Source: Crossiella cryophila (GTDB taxonomy: Bacteria; Actinomycetota; Actinomycetes; Mycobacteriales; Pseudonocardiaceae). Taken from it: a stretch of DNA of 64,000 nucleotides. The stretch lies in assembly GCF_014204915.1 (NCBI RefSeq), contig NZ_JACHMH010000001.1, positions 4,365,501 through 4,429,500 on the forward strand, in the 5' to 3' direction. Below, piece after piece: positions 1 through 8,592 of the stretch (position 1 is the first letter of the stretch; each line of letters begins with the position of its first letter). The notes beneath the pieces are model-generated. The model was not told where the DNA came from. It ran no database searches and saw only the letters and a program-made list of their open reading frames with translations. The position numbers and the translations under genes were made by a program.

Positions 1-246
1 CTCGGTCAGTTCGGCGGCCAGGCCCGCCTCGGCCAGTTCGGCGCGGATGGCCTGGCCGGTGGCGCCGCCGACGAAACCAGTGACCACGGTGTCGTGCCCC
101 AGCGCGTTGAGCACCCGGGAGACGTTCACGCCCTTGCCGCCCGCCCTGGTCCGTACGGTGCGCACGCGGTGGGTGGTGTGCGGGCGCAGGTCGTCCACGC
201 CGTAGGTGACGTCCAGGGCCGCGTTCAGCGTGACGGTCAGGATCAC
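1..246 (-). CDS. PfkB-family sugar-phosphate kinase, N-terminal part (runs off the window)
   Basis: The reverse strand from a GTG at 246 reads ILTVTLNAALDVTYGVDDL and then GGKGVNVSRVLNALG. This is the N-terminal signature of PfkB hexose-phosphate kinases (1-phosphofructokinase, tagatose-6-phosphate kinase): the LNPALD-type opening followed by the GGKGxNVA motif. Only 82 residues are inside the window; the catalytic GAGD motif would lie beyond base 1. Its GTG overlaps the TGA of the aldolase gene upstream by four bases, so the two are probably translationally coupled. Making a ketose bisphosphate for the neighbouring aldolase is inferred from that pairing. The exact sugar cannot be told from this fragment. 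Confidence 0.85.
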   Translation of the reverse strand, partial: MILTVTLNAALDVTYGVDDLRPHTTHRVRTVRTRAGGKGVNVSRVLNALGHDTVVTGFVGGATGQAIRAELAEAGLAAELTE

Positions 247-1082
247 GGGGCGGCCCGCAGCACGCCGAGCAGGCGTTCGGCCTCGACCGCGACGGCTTCC
301 CGGCCCGCGGCGAAGTACTTTCGGGTGTCCACAGTGGACGGGTTGGCGGCCAGGAAGTCGCGCACCGCCTTGGTGAAGGTCTTGTTCAGGTGGGTGGCGA
401 TGTTGATTTTGGTCATGCCGGACCTGACCGCGGTGGTCAGATCGGCGTCGGGCACACCGGAGGATCCGTGCAGCACCAACGGAACCGGCACCCGCGCGCG
501 TAGCCGGGTGATCAGCTCGAAGTCCAGGCTGGCGTCCCTGGTGAGCATCGCGTGCGAGCTGCCGACCGCGACCGCCAGGGCGTCCACCCCGGTGGCGGCG
601 ACGAAGGCCGCGGCCTCCTCGGGATCGGTGCGCACGCCGGGGGCGTGCACGCCGTCCTTGCCGCCGACCTCGCCCAGTTCGGCCTCCACGTACACCCCGT
701 GCGCGTGGCAGTGCGCGGTGATCTCCTTGGTGGCGGCCACATTGTCCGCGTAGTCCAAAGTGGACGCGTCGAACATGACGCTGGTGAAGCCCAGCGTCAC
801 CGCCTCGCGCACCAGGTCCGGGTCCTCGGCGTGGTCCAGGTGCACCGCGACCGGGACCGCCGCGGCCCTGGCCACCGCCAGGGTGGCCAGGCCGATGGGG
901 GCCAGCGCGCCGTGGTACTTCACGCAGTTCTGGCTGATCTGCAGCACCACCGGCGCGCCGGCCCGTTCGGCCCCGGTGACCAGGGCCTCGGCGTGTTCGA
1001 GCTGGATGACGTTGAAGGCGGCCACGCCGCGGCCCGCCGCGACGGCCGCGGCGACGATCTCTCCGGTGGGACGCAACGGCAC
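243..1082 (-). CDS. class II ketose-bisphosphate aldolase (GatY/KbaY/Fba type)
   Basis: A 279-residue TIM-barrel aldolase of normal length. Visible class II signatures are AFNV near residue 22, the zinc-ligand segment HLDH near residue 81, VEAELGEVGGKDG near 130 and the phosphate-binding KINIAT near 227. It would cleave fructose- or tagatose-1,6-bisphosphate to dihydroxyacetone phosphate and glyceraldehyde-3-phosphate in the cytoplasm. It sits between a SIS isomerase gene (16 bases upstream) and a PfkB kinase (four-base overlap). This is the gene set of amino-sugar/tagatose pathways such as aga/kba, and that supports a tagatose-bisphosphate role by context only. Fructose-bisphosphate remains possible. 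Confidence 0.88.
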   Translation of the reverse strand: MPLRPTGEIVAAAVAAGRGVAAFNVIQLEHAEALVTGAERAGAPVVLQISQNCVKYHGALAPIGLATLAVARAAAVPVAVHLDHAEDPDLVREAVTLGFTSVMFDASTLDYADNVAATKEITAHCHAHGVYVEAELGEVGGKDGVHAPGVRTDPEEAAAFVAATGVDALAVAVGSSHAMLTRDASLDFELITRLRARVPVPLVLHGSSGVPDADLTTAVRSGMTKINIATHLNKTFTKAVRDFLAANPSTVDTRKYFAAGREAVAVEAERLLGVLRAAP

Positions 1083-1098
1083 GGCGTGGAACCTTTCG

Positions 1099-1986
1099 TC
1101 AGGAGTGGTCGAGGATGACGGAGCGGGTCAGGTGCCGTGGCTGGTCCGGGTCCAGGCCCTTGGCCGCGGCGATGGCCACCGCCAGGCGCTGCACCACGAT
1201 CAGCTCGGCCATCGCGTCCCGCACGTGCTGCCGGAAGGCGCCGCCGGTGGCGGCCACGTCCTCGGCCAGGCCGTCGGGCGCGGCGCCGAACATCCAGGCC
1301 ACCCGGTTCGGGCCGGTGATGCTGATCGGCCCGTGCCGGTACTCCATCGCCGGGTAGGACTCGGTCCAGGCGCAGGCGGCCTCGCGCATCTTCAGCCCGG
1401 CCTCCTGGGCGATGCCGTAGGTCCAGCCCCGGCCCAGGAAGGTGAACTGCTCGGCGGCCAGGAGTTCCGGCGTCAGCGGTTCGGCCAGCGCGGCCTGCGC
1501 GTCGGCGATGGCGGCGTCCAGTGACTCGCCGAGGCTGGCCCGCAGCAGGGCCAGCGCGGAGGTGGCGAAGCGGGTCTGCACCACCGAGCGCTCGTCGGCG
1601 AAATCGAGGAGCACCAGCGCGTCCGCGGCGGTGCGGATCGGCGTGTCCGCGTCCCCGGTGATGGCCAGGGTCGGATCGTCGACCCGGCCTGCCAGGTCGA
1701 GCACCTCGGTGGTGGTGCCGGAGCGGGTGATCAGCACGATCCGGTCGTAGCGGCGGCCCGCCGGGTACTCCGAGGCGGCGAAGGCGTCGGTGTGCCCGCG
1801 CCCCGCCGACTCGCGCAACGCCGCGTATGCCTGTGCGATGAACCAGGACGTGCCGCAGCCCACCACCGCGACCCGTTCACCGTCTCTAGGCAAGACCTCG
1901 GCGTACGTTCCCGCCAGCGCCGCGGCCCTGCGCCAGCACTCCGGCTGGCTGCCCAGTTCGGTCACCACGAACGGCTGCTCCGTCAT
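1099..1986 (-). CDS. SIS-domain sugar isomerase/deaminase (AgaS/GlmS-C-like)
   Basis: The product has 295 residues with two sugar-isomerase folds: VAVVGCGTSWFIAQA near residue 40, LITRSGTTTEVLDL near 85, and a second SIS half with FLGRGWTYGIAQEAGLKMREA near 190. Proteins of this type isomerise or deaminate amino-sugar phosphates, and the product would feed the adjoining kinase and aldolase. The ATG at 1986 is chosen because AGGAGG lies just before it and MTEQPFVV begins the conserved part. The open frame continues another 44 codons upstream but would run through the divergent promoter region. First gene of the leftward operon. Confidence 0.82.
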   Translation of the reverse strand: MTEQPFVVTELGSQPECWRRAAALAGTYAEVLPRDGERVAVVGCGTSWFIAQAYAALRESAGRGHTDAFAASEYPAGRRYDRIVLITRSGTTTEVLDLAGRVDDPTLAITGDADTPIRTAADALVLLDFADERSVVQTRFATSALALLRASLGESLDAAIADAQAALAEPLTPELLAAEQFTFLGRGWTYGIAQEAGLKMREAACAWTESYPAMEYRHGPISITGPNRVAWMFGAAPDGLAEDVAATGGAFRQHVRDAMAELIVVQRLAVAIAAAKGLDPDQPRHLTRSVILDHS

Positions 1987-2038
1987 GGCGCGCCTCCTTG
2001 TGTCCCCTGTGGTCCCCAGATTGCGCCAACTGTGCGCG

Positions 2039-2071
2039 TTGCTGCGTGTAAGTGCGCACAATACGCAACAA
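2039..2071. promoter_or_regulatory. probable operator between the sugar operon and deoR
   Basis: TTGCTGCGT (2039-2047) and ACGCAACAA (2063-2071) form an inverted repeat with one mismatch and a 15-base spacer. It is centred in the 149-base gap between two divergent units. DeoR-family regulators next to their target operons usually bind such repeats and are released by a sugar phosphate. That the DeoR protein encoded next door binds here is inference. Confidence 0.5.
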
Positions 2072-2135
2072 TAGTGCACGATCGACCATTCACAGTCGAG
2101 GGCGGCATGAGCGATCATGGTCGCGGAGGTGCTTG

Positions 2136-2921
2136 GTGAACCGGTACGAGCGACTGAACACCCTGTTGGAGATCCTGGCCGAGCGTGGACGGGTGGAGGT
2201 CGACGAGATCGCCGCCGAGCTGGACGCCTCGGCCGCGACCATCCGAAGGGACCTTGACCACCTGGCCGGTCAGCAACTGCTGACCAGGACCAGGGGCGGC
2301 GCGGTGGCGCACGCGGTCTCCTACGACCTGCCGTTGCGCTACAAGTCCGTGCGGCACGCCGATGAGAAACAACGCATCGGCAAGGAGGCCGCGGCGCTGG
2401 TCGCGCGCGGCTCGGTGGTGGGCCTCAACGGCGGCACCACCACCACCGAGGTGGCCCGCGCGCTGGCCACCCGCGGCGACCTGCCGCACGTGGAGGGCGA
2501 GACCGCGATCACCGTGGTCACCAACGCGCTCAACATCGGCAACGAACTCGCGGTCCGCCCGCAGGTGAAACTGGTGCTCACCGGTGGGGTGGCCCGGCCG
2601 CAGTCCTACGAGCTGATCGGCCCACTTGGCACCAAGATCCTGGACGAGCTGACCCTGGACATCACCTTCCTCGGCGTGGACGCCATCGACCCGGTCAGCG
2701 GCGCCGCCGCCCACCACGAGGGCGAGGCCAGCATCAACCGGCTGCTCGCCGCCCGTGCCCGCAAGGTGGTCGTGGTCGCGGATTCCTCGAAGATCGGCGG
2801 TAGTGCCTTCGCCCGGATCTGCGGTATCGAGGACGTGGACGTGTTGGTCACCGACGTCGACGCGAGCGAAGAGGACGTTCGCCGCTTCACCGAACGCGGG
2901 GTGGATGTAGTTCGGGTGTAG
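2136..2921 (+). CDS. DeoR-family transcriptional repressor of the sugar locus
   Basis: The product has 261 residues with an N-terminal DeoR helix-turn-helix (NRYERLNTLLEILAERG, then SAATIRRDLDHL) and a C-terminal ISOCOT-fold effector domain (GLNGGTTTTEVA near residue 90; VVVADSSKIG near 215). These proteins sense phosphorylated sugars and repress neighbouring catabolic genes. The GTG at 2136 has GGAGGT six bases upstream; an ATG further up lacks a ribosome site and would add a non-conserved tail. It is divergent from the isomerase-aldolase-kinase operon and 139 bases ahead of the ABC transporter genes, so it probably controls both sides. Confidence 0.88.
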   Translation: MNRYERLNTLLEILAERGRVEVDEIAAELDASAATIRRDLDHLAGQQLLTRTRGGAVAHAVSYDLPLRYKSVRHADEKQRIGKEAAALVARGSVVGLNGGTTTTEVARALATRGDLPHVEGETAITVVTNALNIGNELAVRPQVKLVLTGGVARPQSYELIGPLGTKILDELTLDITFLGVDAIDPVSGAAAHHEGEASINRLLAARARKVVVVADSSKIGGSAFARICGIEDVDVLVTDVDASEEDVRRFTERGVDVVRV

Positions 2922-3060
2922 GTCGTATGTCACGCACAGCAGGCATGCGGTTACGGTTCGCGCCGTAGTGTTGACTACTGCGCATTTCATCGCGAGCATG
3001 AGCGAAATCACGCAAGTCGTGACCATCCTTCGCTCACTGGCGAGAATCAGGGGAGAAGTC

Positions 3061-4356
3061 ATGATCCTGTCCAAGAAGGCCAGGCGCGGACTGTCCGTGC
3101 TGCTGGCCGCCGGCCTCGGCCTGACGGCGGCGGCGTGCGGCTCGGGGGGAGCGGGCGGCGACGACAAAGCGCTGACCTACTGGTCGATGTGGAAGGAGAA
3201 CGAGCCGCAGGCCCAGGTCCTCAAGGAGGCCGCGGCGGCGTTCAAGGCGAGCACCGGCATCGAGGTCAAGATCGACTGGCAGGGCCGCGAGGTGCTCAAG
3301 AAGGTGGTGCCCGCGCTGCGCAGCGGTGATCTGCCCGACCTGGTTGACCAGGACGAGAACCAGATCAGGGCCACCCTGGTGACCAGCGACGCGCACCGCG
3401 ACCTGAGCGGGCTCTACGGCGGCACGGTCTCCAGCGGCGGCAAGCTGTCCGAGGTGGTGCCGGATCGCTATCTGGCCAACGCCAAGAAGGACGGCAAGCC
3501 GTTCATGCTGCCCTACACCGTGGTGGCCTACGGCCTGTTCTACAACGGCGCGACGCTGCCCGAGGTGGCCAGCAAGCCGGTGACGCAGTGGAACGACTTC
3601 ACCCAGTTGCTGGCCAAGCGCAAGAGCGAGGGCAAGGCGCCGCTCGCGCTGGACGGCGACATCGCCGACTACAACGCCTACTGGACCATCGCGGTGCTGC
3701 AGGGGGCACTCGGCCCCGGCAAGGTCTCCCAGCTGGCCAGGGACGAGGCAGGCACCGCCTGGAACATCCCCGCGGTGAAGAGCGCGCTGGGCGAGGTGCG
3801 CAAGCTCGTGCAGTCCGGCTACTTCATCCCGGGCTATGACGGCAGCAAGTTCCCCGCGGTGCAGGAGAAGTGGGCGCAGGGCCAGGCCGACTTCGTCAAC
3901 GTCGGCAGCTGGGTGCCCAGCGAGGTCGGCAAGAAGGCGGCGCCAGGGTTCCAGTTCAAGTTCCTGCCCACGCCGGCGATCAGCGGCAAGGTGAACGTGC
4001 CCACCTCCACCATCGGCTTCGCCATCCCGCAGCGGGCCAAGCAGCCGGGCAACGCGGAGAAGTTCATCGCCTTCTTCCTCGGTGACGAGCACCTGGGCAA
4101 GATCTCCTCGGTGGCCAAGAACCTCACCCCGAACGCGAAGCTGACCGCGCCGCCGGAGCTGACCGACGTGGGCAAGGCGCTGGCCGAGGCCGAACTGGCC
4201 AGGCCGCTGGACGGGGTGGACGCGGACTACCCCGGCTACAACACCGAGGTGTTCAACCCGGTCAACGACAGGCTGATCAAGGGCAAGATCGACATTGACG
4301 AGTTCCTGACCGACCTGGCCGCCGCACAGGCCAACTACTGGAAGAAGAAGCGCTGA
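3061..4356 (+). CDS. sugar ABC transporter substrate-binding lipoprotein (family 1)
   Basis: The product has 431 residues. A signal peptide with hydrophobic core LSVLLAAGLGLTAAAC ends in a lipobox, with Cys26 as the likely lipid-modified residue. The mature part is a type 1 extracellular solute-binding protein (LTYWSMWKENEPQAQVLKEA; DLPDLVDQDENQ; a long C-terminal lobe). It would deliver an oligosaccharide or amino sugar to the two permeases encoded directly downstream. The ATG at 3061 is preceded by GGGGAGAAG; an upstream in-frame ATG would place 31 charged residues before the signal peptide. Its stop codon shares one base with the start of the next gene. Confidence 0.9.
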   Translation: MILSKKARRGLSVLLAAGLGLTAAACGSGGAGGDDKALTYWSMWKENEPQAQVLKEAAAAFKASTGIEVKIDWQGREVLKKVVPALRSGDLPDLVDQDENQIRATLVTSDAHRDLSGLYGGTVSSGGKLSEVVPDRYLANAKKDGKPFMLPYTVVAYGLFYNGATLPEVASKPVTQWNDFTQLLAKRKSEGKAPLALDGDIADYNAYWTIAVLQGALGPGKVSQLARDEAGTAWNIPAVKSALGEVRKLVQSGYFIPGYDGSKFPAVQEKWAQGQADFVNVGSWVPSEVGKKAAPGFQFKFLPTPAISGKVNVPTSTIGFAIPQRAKQPGNAEKFIAFFLGDEHLGKISSVAKNLTPNAKLTAPPELTDVGKALAEAELARPLDGVDADYPGYNTEVFNPVNDRLIKGKIDIDEFLTDLAAAQANYWKKKR

Positions 4357-5315
4357 TGGCCGCCCCCGCCGTGCCGGTGGCCGTTGCGCGGCCGGCACGG
4401 CGGGCCGGGGCCGGCGCGGCCGCCTCCGGACCGCTGGCCCGCCGCCGCAGGCAGATCTTCTGGCCGTTCCTGCTGCCGGCTCTGGTGCTGTACCTGGTCT
4501 TCTTCATCGGACCGACGCTGGCCTCGGTGTGGATCTCCTTCCACCGCTGGAACGGCATCAGCGCGATGGAGCCGCGTGGCTTCCAGAACTACCTGCTGCT
4601 GCTGGACGACTCGATCTTCCTGACCTCCTTCGCCAACACCATGATCATCCTGTTCGGGGTCGGCGCGACCACCTTCGCGGTCAGCTTCGCCTTCACCATG
4701 GTGTTGCGCGAGATGCGCGGCAAGAAGATCGTGCGCTCGGTGCTGTTCTTCCCCTACATCGTCGCGCCGCTGGTGCTGTCCATCCTGTGGGGCTTCCTGT
4801 TCTCCAGCGACGGCCTGGTGAACAAGGCGTGGGCGGCGATCGCGGGCGGCACCGGGCCGAACTGGCTTTCCGACCACCTGTTCCTGATCGTGGCGATCGG
4901 GCTGGTGTGGATCAACACCGGCTTCTATACCACGGTGATCATGGCCGGGGTGGACCGGATCCCGCCCGAGCTGTACGAGGACTGCTCGCTGGCCGGGGCC
5001 ACCGCCTGGCAGCGCTTCCGCTATGTGACGCTGCCGCTGTCCTGGGACGTGGTGGCCACCGCGGCGGTGATCTGGACGATCTCCTCGCTGAAGATCTTCG
5101 AGTTCATCTACGCCTTCGGCGGCACACCCAACGACATGCCAACCCCGGAGATCTGGAACAGCGCGTTGTTCGTCTACGGCAACACCTTCGGCAACCGGGT
5201 GCCGCAGTTCCAGTTCGGCTACGCCTCCGCGGCCGCGGTGGCCACGCTGGCGGTGATCATCGTGCTGGTCGTGCTGCTGCGCCGGTTGATGCGGCGCGAG
5301 GCCGTGCAGTTCTGA
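4356..5315 (+). CDS. sugar ABC transporter permease (MalF/UgpA type)
   Basis: The product has 319 residues with about six transmembrane helices: FLLPALVLYLVFFIGPTLAS, then MIILFGVGATTFAVSFAFTM, and others. The binding-protein-dependent permease (EAA) loop is visible as YEDCSLAGATAWQRFRYVTLP around residues 210-230. It forms half of the membrane channel with the next gene product. Translation is coupled to the binding protein by a TGATG-type one-base overlap. No ATPase gene is present in the cluster. Actinobacteria commonly use a shared MsiK-type ATPase for such importers, which is the likely explanation here. Confidence 0.9.
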   Translation: MAAPAVPVAVARPARRAGAGAAASGPLARRRRQIFWPFLLPALVLYLVFFIGPTLASVWISFHRWNGISAMEPRGFQNYLLLLDDSIFLTSFANTMIILFGVGATTFAVSFAFTMVLREMRGKKIVRSVLFFPYIVAPLVLSILWGFLFSSDGLVNKAWAAIAGGTGPNWLSDHLFLIVAIGLVWINTGFYTTVIMAGVDRIPPELYEDCSLAGATAWQRFRYVTLPLSWDVVATAAVIWTISSLKIFEFIYAFGGTPNDMPTPEIWNSALFVYGNTFGNRVPQFQFGYASAAAVATLAVIIVLVVLLRRLMRREAVQF

Positions 5316-5328
5316 ACGGGAAGGGTCT

Positions 5329-6207
5329 GTGATGACGACGACCACGCAGGTCGTGGAGGCCGCGCCGAAGGCCCGCCGGGAACGGCAGCCGATGCGCGCG
5401 GCCGGGCTCGCCCTGGTGTGGCTGCTGGTGGCCTTCAACGTGGGCGTGCTGCTGTGGATGCTGCTGGCCGCGTTGCGCGAGCACACCGCGATCTTCCGCG
5501 AGCCGTGGGGACTGAGCGGCTTCGGCGAGTTCGGCAACTTCGTGCGCGCCTGGGTGGACAGCAACTTCGGGCAGGCCGTGCTCAACACGATCATCCTGGT
5601 GGCCGGGGCCTCCGTGGTGGTGGTGCTGGTGTGCGCGCCCGCCTCCTACGTGCTGTCCAAGACCCGCACCCGGCTCTCCGGCGCGACCGCGGTCTTCTTC
5701 GCCATGGGCATCGGGATCCCGGTGCAGGTCATCGTGATCCCGCTGTACTCGCTCATGCAGGAGCTGGGGCTGATCAACAACCTGTTCGGGTTGTTCCTGC
5801 TCTACGTGGCGTTGTCGGTGCCGTTCACCGTGTTCCTGCTGACCGGTTTCTTCGGCTCGCTGCCGGATGAGATCGAGGAGGCGGCGGCCATCGACGGCGC
5901 GGGCTCGGTGCGCACCTTCGTGCAGATCGTGCTGCCGCTGGCCCGCAACGGGCTGCTGACCGCGTTGATGCTCAACGTGATCGGGCTGTGGAACGAGACG
6001 TTCATCGCGCTGGTGTTCATCCAGAAGCCCGAGCTGAACACGTTGTCGTTGTCGCTGCTGGGTTTCCTGCAGACCCAGCAGTACGCCGGGCTGGACTACG
6101 GCACGCTCTTCGCCGGGGTGAGCATCCTGGTGCTGCCGATGGTGGCGGTGTACGTGTGGCTGGGCAGGCGGATCATCGAGGGCCTCACCGTGGGGGCGGT
6201 CAAATGA
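5329..6207 (+). CDS. sugar ABC transporter permease (MalG/UgpE type)
   Basis: The product has 292 residues and six predicted helices, beginning with AGLALVWLLVAFNVGVLLWM. The EAA loop EIEEAAAIDGAGSVRTFVQIVLP lies near residues 184-206. It pairs with the preceding permease. GTG at 5329 and ATG at 5332 are adjacent start candidates after GGGAAGGG; the ATG is equally likely. The end overlaps the next gene by four bases (ATGA), which places the DUF5107 protein in the same operon. Confidence 0.88.
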   Translation: MMTTTTQVVEAAPKARRERQPMRAAGLALVWLLVAFNVGVLLWMLLAALREHTAIFREPWGLSGFGEFGNFVRAWVDSNFGQAVLNTIILVAGASVVVVLVCAPASYVLSKTRTRLSGATAVFFAMGIGIPVQVIVIPLYSLMQELGLINNLFGLFLLYVALSVPFTVFLLTGFFGSLPDEIEEAAAIDGAGSVRTFVQIVLPLARNGLLTALMLNVIGLWNETFIALVFIQKPELNTLSLSLLGFLQTQQYAGLDYGTLFAGVSILVLPMVAVYVWLGRRIIEGLTVGAVK

Positions 6208-8147
6208 CATCCATCCAGCGGGGCAGCCTGACGCTGCCGATCTCGGCGGTCGGACCGGAGAACCCGTTGCCGCCACTGGCCGGGCTGCCCGACGGCGCCG
6301 GTGCGGTGGACCTGTCCGAGGTGCCTGCCGACCTGGCGGCCGGGGCCCGGTACGGGCACGTCCGCAGCATGCTGCCCTACCTGACCCAGGACGACTACCG
6401 GCGCGCGCCGCAGGAGTCCACTGTGGACACGGTGGTGCTGGACAACGGGTTGCTGCGCGCGGTGTTCGTGCCCGCGCTGGGCGGCCGGTTGTGGTCGCTG
6501 ACCGACCTGGTCGCCGATCGCGAGCTGCTGCACGTGCCGAACCTGTTGCAACCGGCGAACCTGGCCCTGCGCAACGCCTGGTTCGCCGGTGGCGTGGAGT
6601 GGAACATCGGCACCCGCGGGCACAGCCCGTTCACCTGCGCGCCACTGCACGCCGCCCAGGTGCGCGGTCCCGGCGGGGTGCCCGCGTTGCGGCTGTGGGA
6701 GTGGGAACGGTTGCGCGGCCTGGTGTTCCAGGTGGACGCCTGGCTGGCCGAGGACTCCCCGGTGCTGCACGTGGGGGTGCGGGTGCACAACCCGCAGCCG
6801 CACGAGGTGCCGATGTACTGGTGGTCAAACACCGCGGTGGCCGAGACCGCCCGCACCCGGGTGCTGGCCCCCTCCACCAGCGCCTTCCGCACGCACTACA
6901 GCGGCAAACTGTCCAGAGTGGACGTTCCGGTGCACGGCGAGCTGGAAACCACCTACCCGGCCGGGATCCCGGACGCCGCCGACTTCTTCCACGACCTGCC
7001 CGACGATCTGGACGGCCGCCCGTGGATCGCCGCCCTTGACGAGACCGGCTACGGCCTGGCCCAGGCGTCGACGGGGCGGTTGCGTGGGCGAAAACTGTTC
7101 TGCTGGGGAGAATCCGTCGGCGGTCGGCACTGGCAGGAATGGCTGGGCGGTCCGGACACCGCGCCGTACTGCGAGATCCAGGCCGGACTGGCCCGCACCC
7201 AGTACGAGCACCTGCCGATGCCCGCCGGGGCGGACTGGACCTGGGTGGAGACCTACGGTCCACTGCGGACCGATCCGGCGCTGGTGCACGGCGACTGGCC
7301 GGTCGCGGTGGCCGAGGTGAACCGGGCGCTGGACGAGACCAGTCCCGCCGCCTGCCTGCACGCGGCGCTGCACGAGTACGCCGAGGTGACCGCCAAACTG
7401 CCCCCGGTCGCGTCACTGTCGGCCGGAAGTGGCTGGGGCGCGGTGGAACGCCATCGCCGGGCGCTGGCCAAGGAGAACCCGCTGCCGCCGGAGTCGACCC
7501 CGTTCGCCGAGGACACCCTCGGTACGGACCAGGTCCCCTGGCTGCACCTGCTGCGCACCGGCGAACTACCCGAACCCGACCCCGCCGTCCCGCCATCGTC
7601 CTATGTGGACGGTGCGGACTGGGCAGTGCGACTGGCCGCCGCGCCGGAGCACTGGGCCACCGCCTACCACCGCGGGGTGCTGGCGCACGGCGCGGGCGCG
7701 CTGGACGAGGCCGCCGACCACTACCGCCGCTCCCTCGCACTCGGTTCCTCGCCGTGGGCCTTGCGCGCCTTGGCCTTGGTGGCCGCCGAGCAGGAGGACC
7801 AGGCCACCGCCTGCACCCTGTTCCGGCAGGCACTGGCGGCCGCGCCGGAGGTGTGGCAGCTCGCGGTGGAGACCGTGTCCACGCTGCTCCAGGCCGGTGA
7901 TCCGGCGGTGGCCCTGGAGGTACTGGCCGGACTGCCGTCCTCGGTCGCCGCGCACGGGCGGGTGCAGTTGCTGCGGGTGCAGGCCCATCTGGCGGCCGGT
8001 CAGCCGGAGCGGGCGGCCGAGCTGCTGCGGGCCGGGATCGAGGTGCCGGACCTGCGTGAGGGCGAGATCAGCCTGGACCACCTGTGGGCCCAGGCCTGCC
8101 CGGACACCCCGTTGCCCGCGCACTACGACTTCCGCATGCACGTCTAG
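6204..8147 (+). CDS. DUF5107 protein with C-terminal TPR-like repeats
   Basis: The product has 647 residues. The first ~330 look like DUF5107, a beta-sandwich related to galactose mutarotases (VVLDNGLLRAVFVPALGGRLWSL near 75; NAWFAGGVEWNIGTRGHSPF near 120). The rest is helical, with TPR-like units (AYHRGVLAHGAGALDEAADHYRRS near 490). No enzyme activity is established for this family to my knowledge. Its operon position behind a sugar importer suggests handling or sensing of the imported sugar, and mutarotase-like sugar binding is a plausible inference. It overlaps the permease by four bases and its stop overlaps the stop of the convergent VOC gene. Confidence 0.78.
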   Translation: MTSIQRGSLTLPISAVGPENPLPPLAGLPDGAGAVDLSEVPADLAAGARYGHVRSMLPYLTQDDYRRAPQESTVDTVVLDNGLLRAVFVPALGGRLWSLTDLVADRELLHVPNLLQPANLALRNAWFAGGVEWNIGTRGHSPFTCAPLHAAQVRGPGGVPALRLWEWERLRGLVFQVDAWLAEDSPVLHVGVRVHNPQPHEVPMYWWSNTAVAETARTRVLAPSTSAFRTHYSGKLSRVDVPVHGELETTYPAGIPDAADFFHDLPDDLDGRPWIAALDETGYGLAQASTGRLRGRKLFCWGESVGGRHWQEWLGGPDTAPYCEIQAGLARTQYEHLPMPAGADWTWVETYGPLRTDPALVHGDWPVAVAEVNRALDETSPAACLHAALHEYAEVTAKLPPVASLSAGSGWGAVERHRRALAKENPLPPESTPFAEDTLGTDQVPWLHLLRTGELPEPDPAVPPSSYVDGADWAVRLAAAPEHWATAYHRGVLAHGAGALDEAADHYRRSLALGSSPWALRALALVAAEQEDQATACTLFRQALAAAPEVWQLAVETVSTLLQAGDPAVALEVLAGLPSSVAAHGRVQLLRVQAHLAAGQPERAAELLRAGIEVPDLREGEISLDHLWAQACPDTPLPAHYDFRMHV

Positions 8148-8539
8148 GCGGCGGTCGCGATCTTCCACAGGTGGCCGTCGGGGTCGGCGAAGTAGCCGGA
8201 GTAGCCGCCCCAGCCGGCGGCCACCGCCGGGCTGACCACGGTGCCGCCCGAGGCCGCCGCGGCCGACATGATCTCGTCCACCACCTCCCGGGAGTCGGTG
8301 AGGAAGTGCAACGAGGTACCCCGGAACCCGGAGCCCTCGGCGGAGACCCCGGCGTCCTGCGCGGCCGCGTCCCACTCATACAGCGCCAGCGCCGGGGAGC
8401 CGGGTCCCAGGGCGATCTTGACGAAGCCACCGAAGTCCTGCTCGATCTCCCCGCCCAGTCCCCCGGCGTAGAACTTCTTCGCCCGGTCCATCTCCCGCAC
8501 ACCCAGCATGATGGCGCTCACCTGCAACTTCGTCGTCAT
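8144..8539 (-). CDS. VOC-family (glyoxalase/bleomycin-resistance fold) protein
   Basis: The product has 131 residues, one VOC domain made of two beta-alpha-beta-beta-beta modules (SAIMLGVREMDRAKKFYAGG at the start, GGYSGYFADPDGHLWKIA at the end). The C-terminal DPDGHLWKI is the family hallmark. Metal ligands cannot be assigned with certainty. Members range from glyoxalases to drug-binding proteins, so substrate is unknown. The ATG at 8539 begins the conserved fold; a longer open frame upstream has no family similarity. Convergent with the DUF5107 gene. Confidence 0.8.
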   Translation of the reverse strand: MTTKLQVSAIMLGVREMDRAKKFYAGGLGGEIEQDFGGFVKIALGPGSPALALYEWDAAAQDAGVSAEGSGFRGTSLHFLTDSREVVDEIMSAAAASGGTVVSPAVAAGWGGYSGYFADPDGHLWKIATAA

Positions 8540-8592
8540 GCGAGCAACGATAGGACCGGGCGGACGAGGTTCGCTTCTCGATTCCTGACCGG

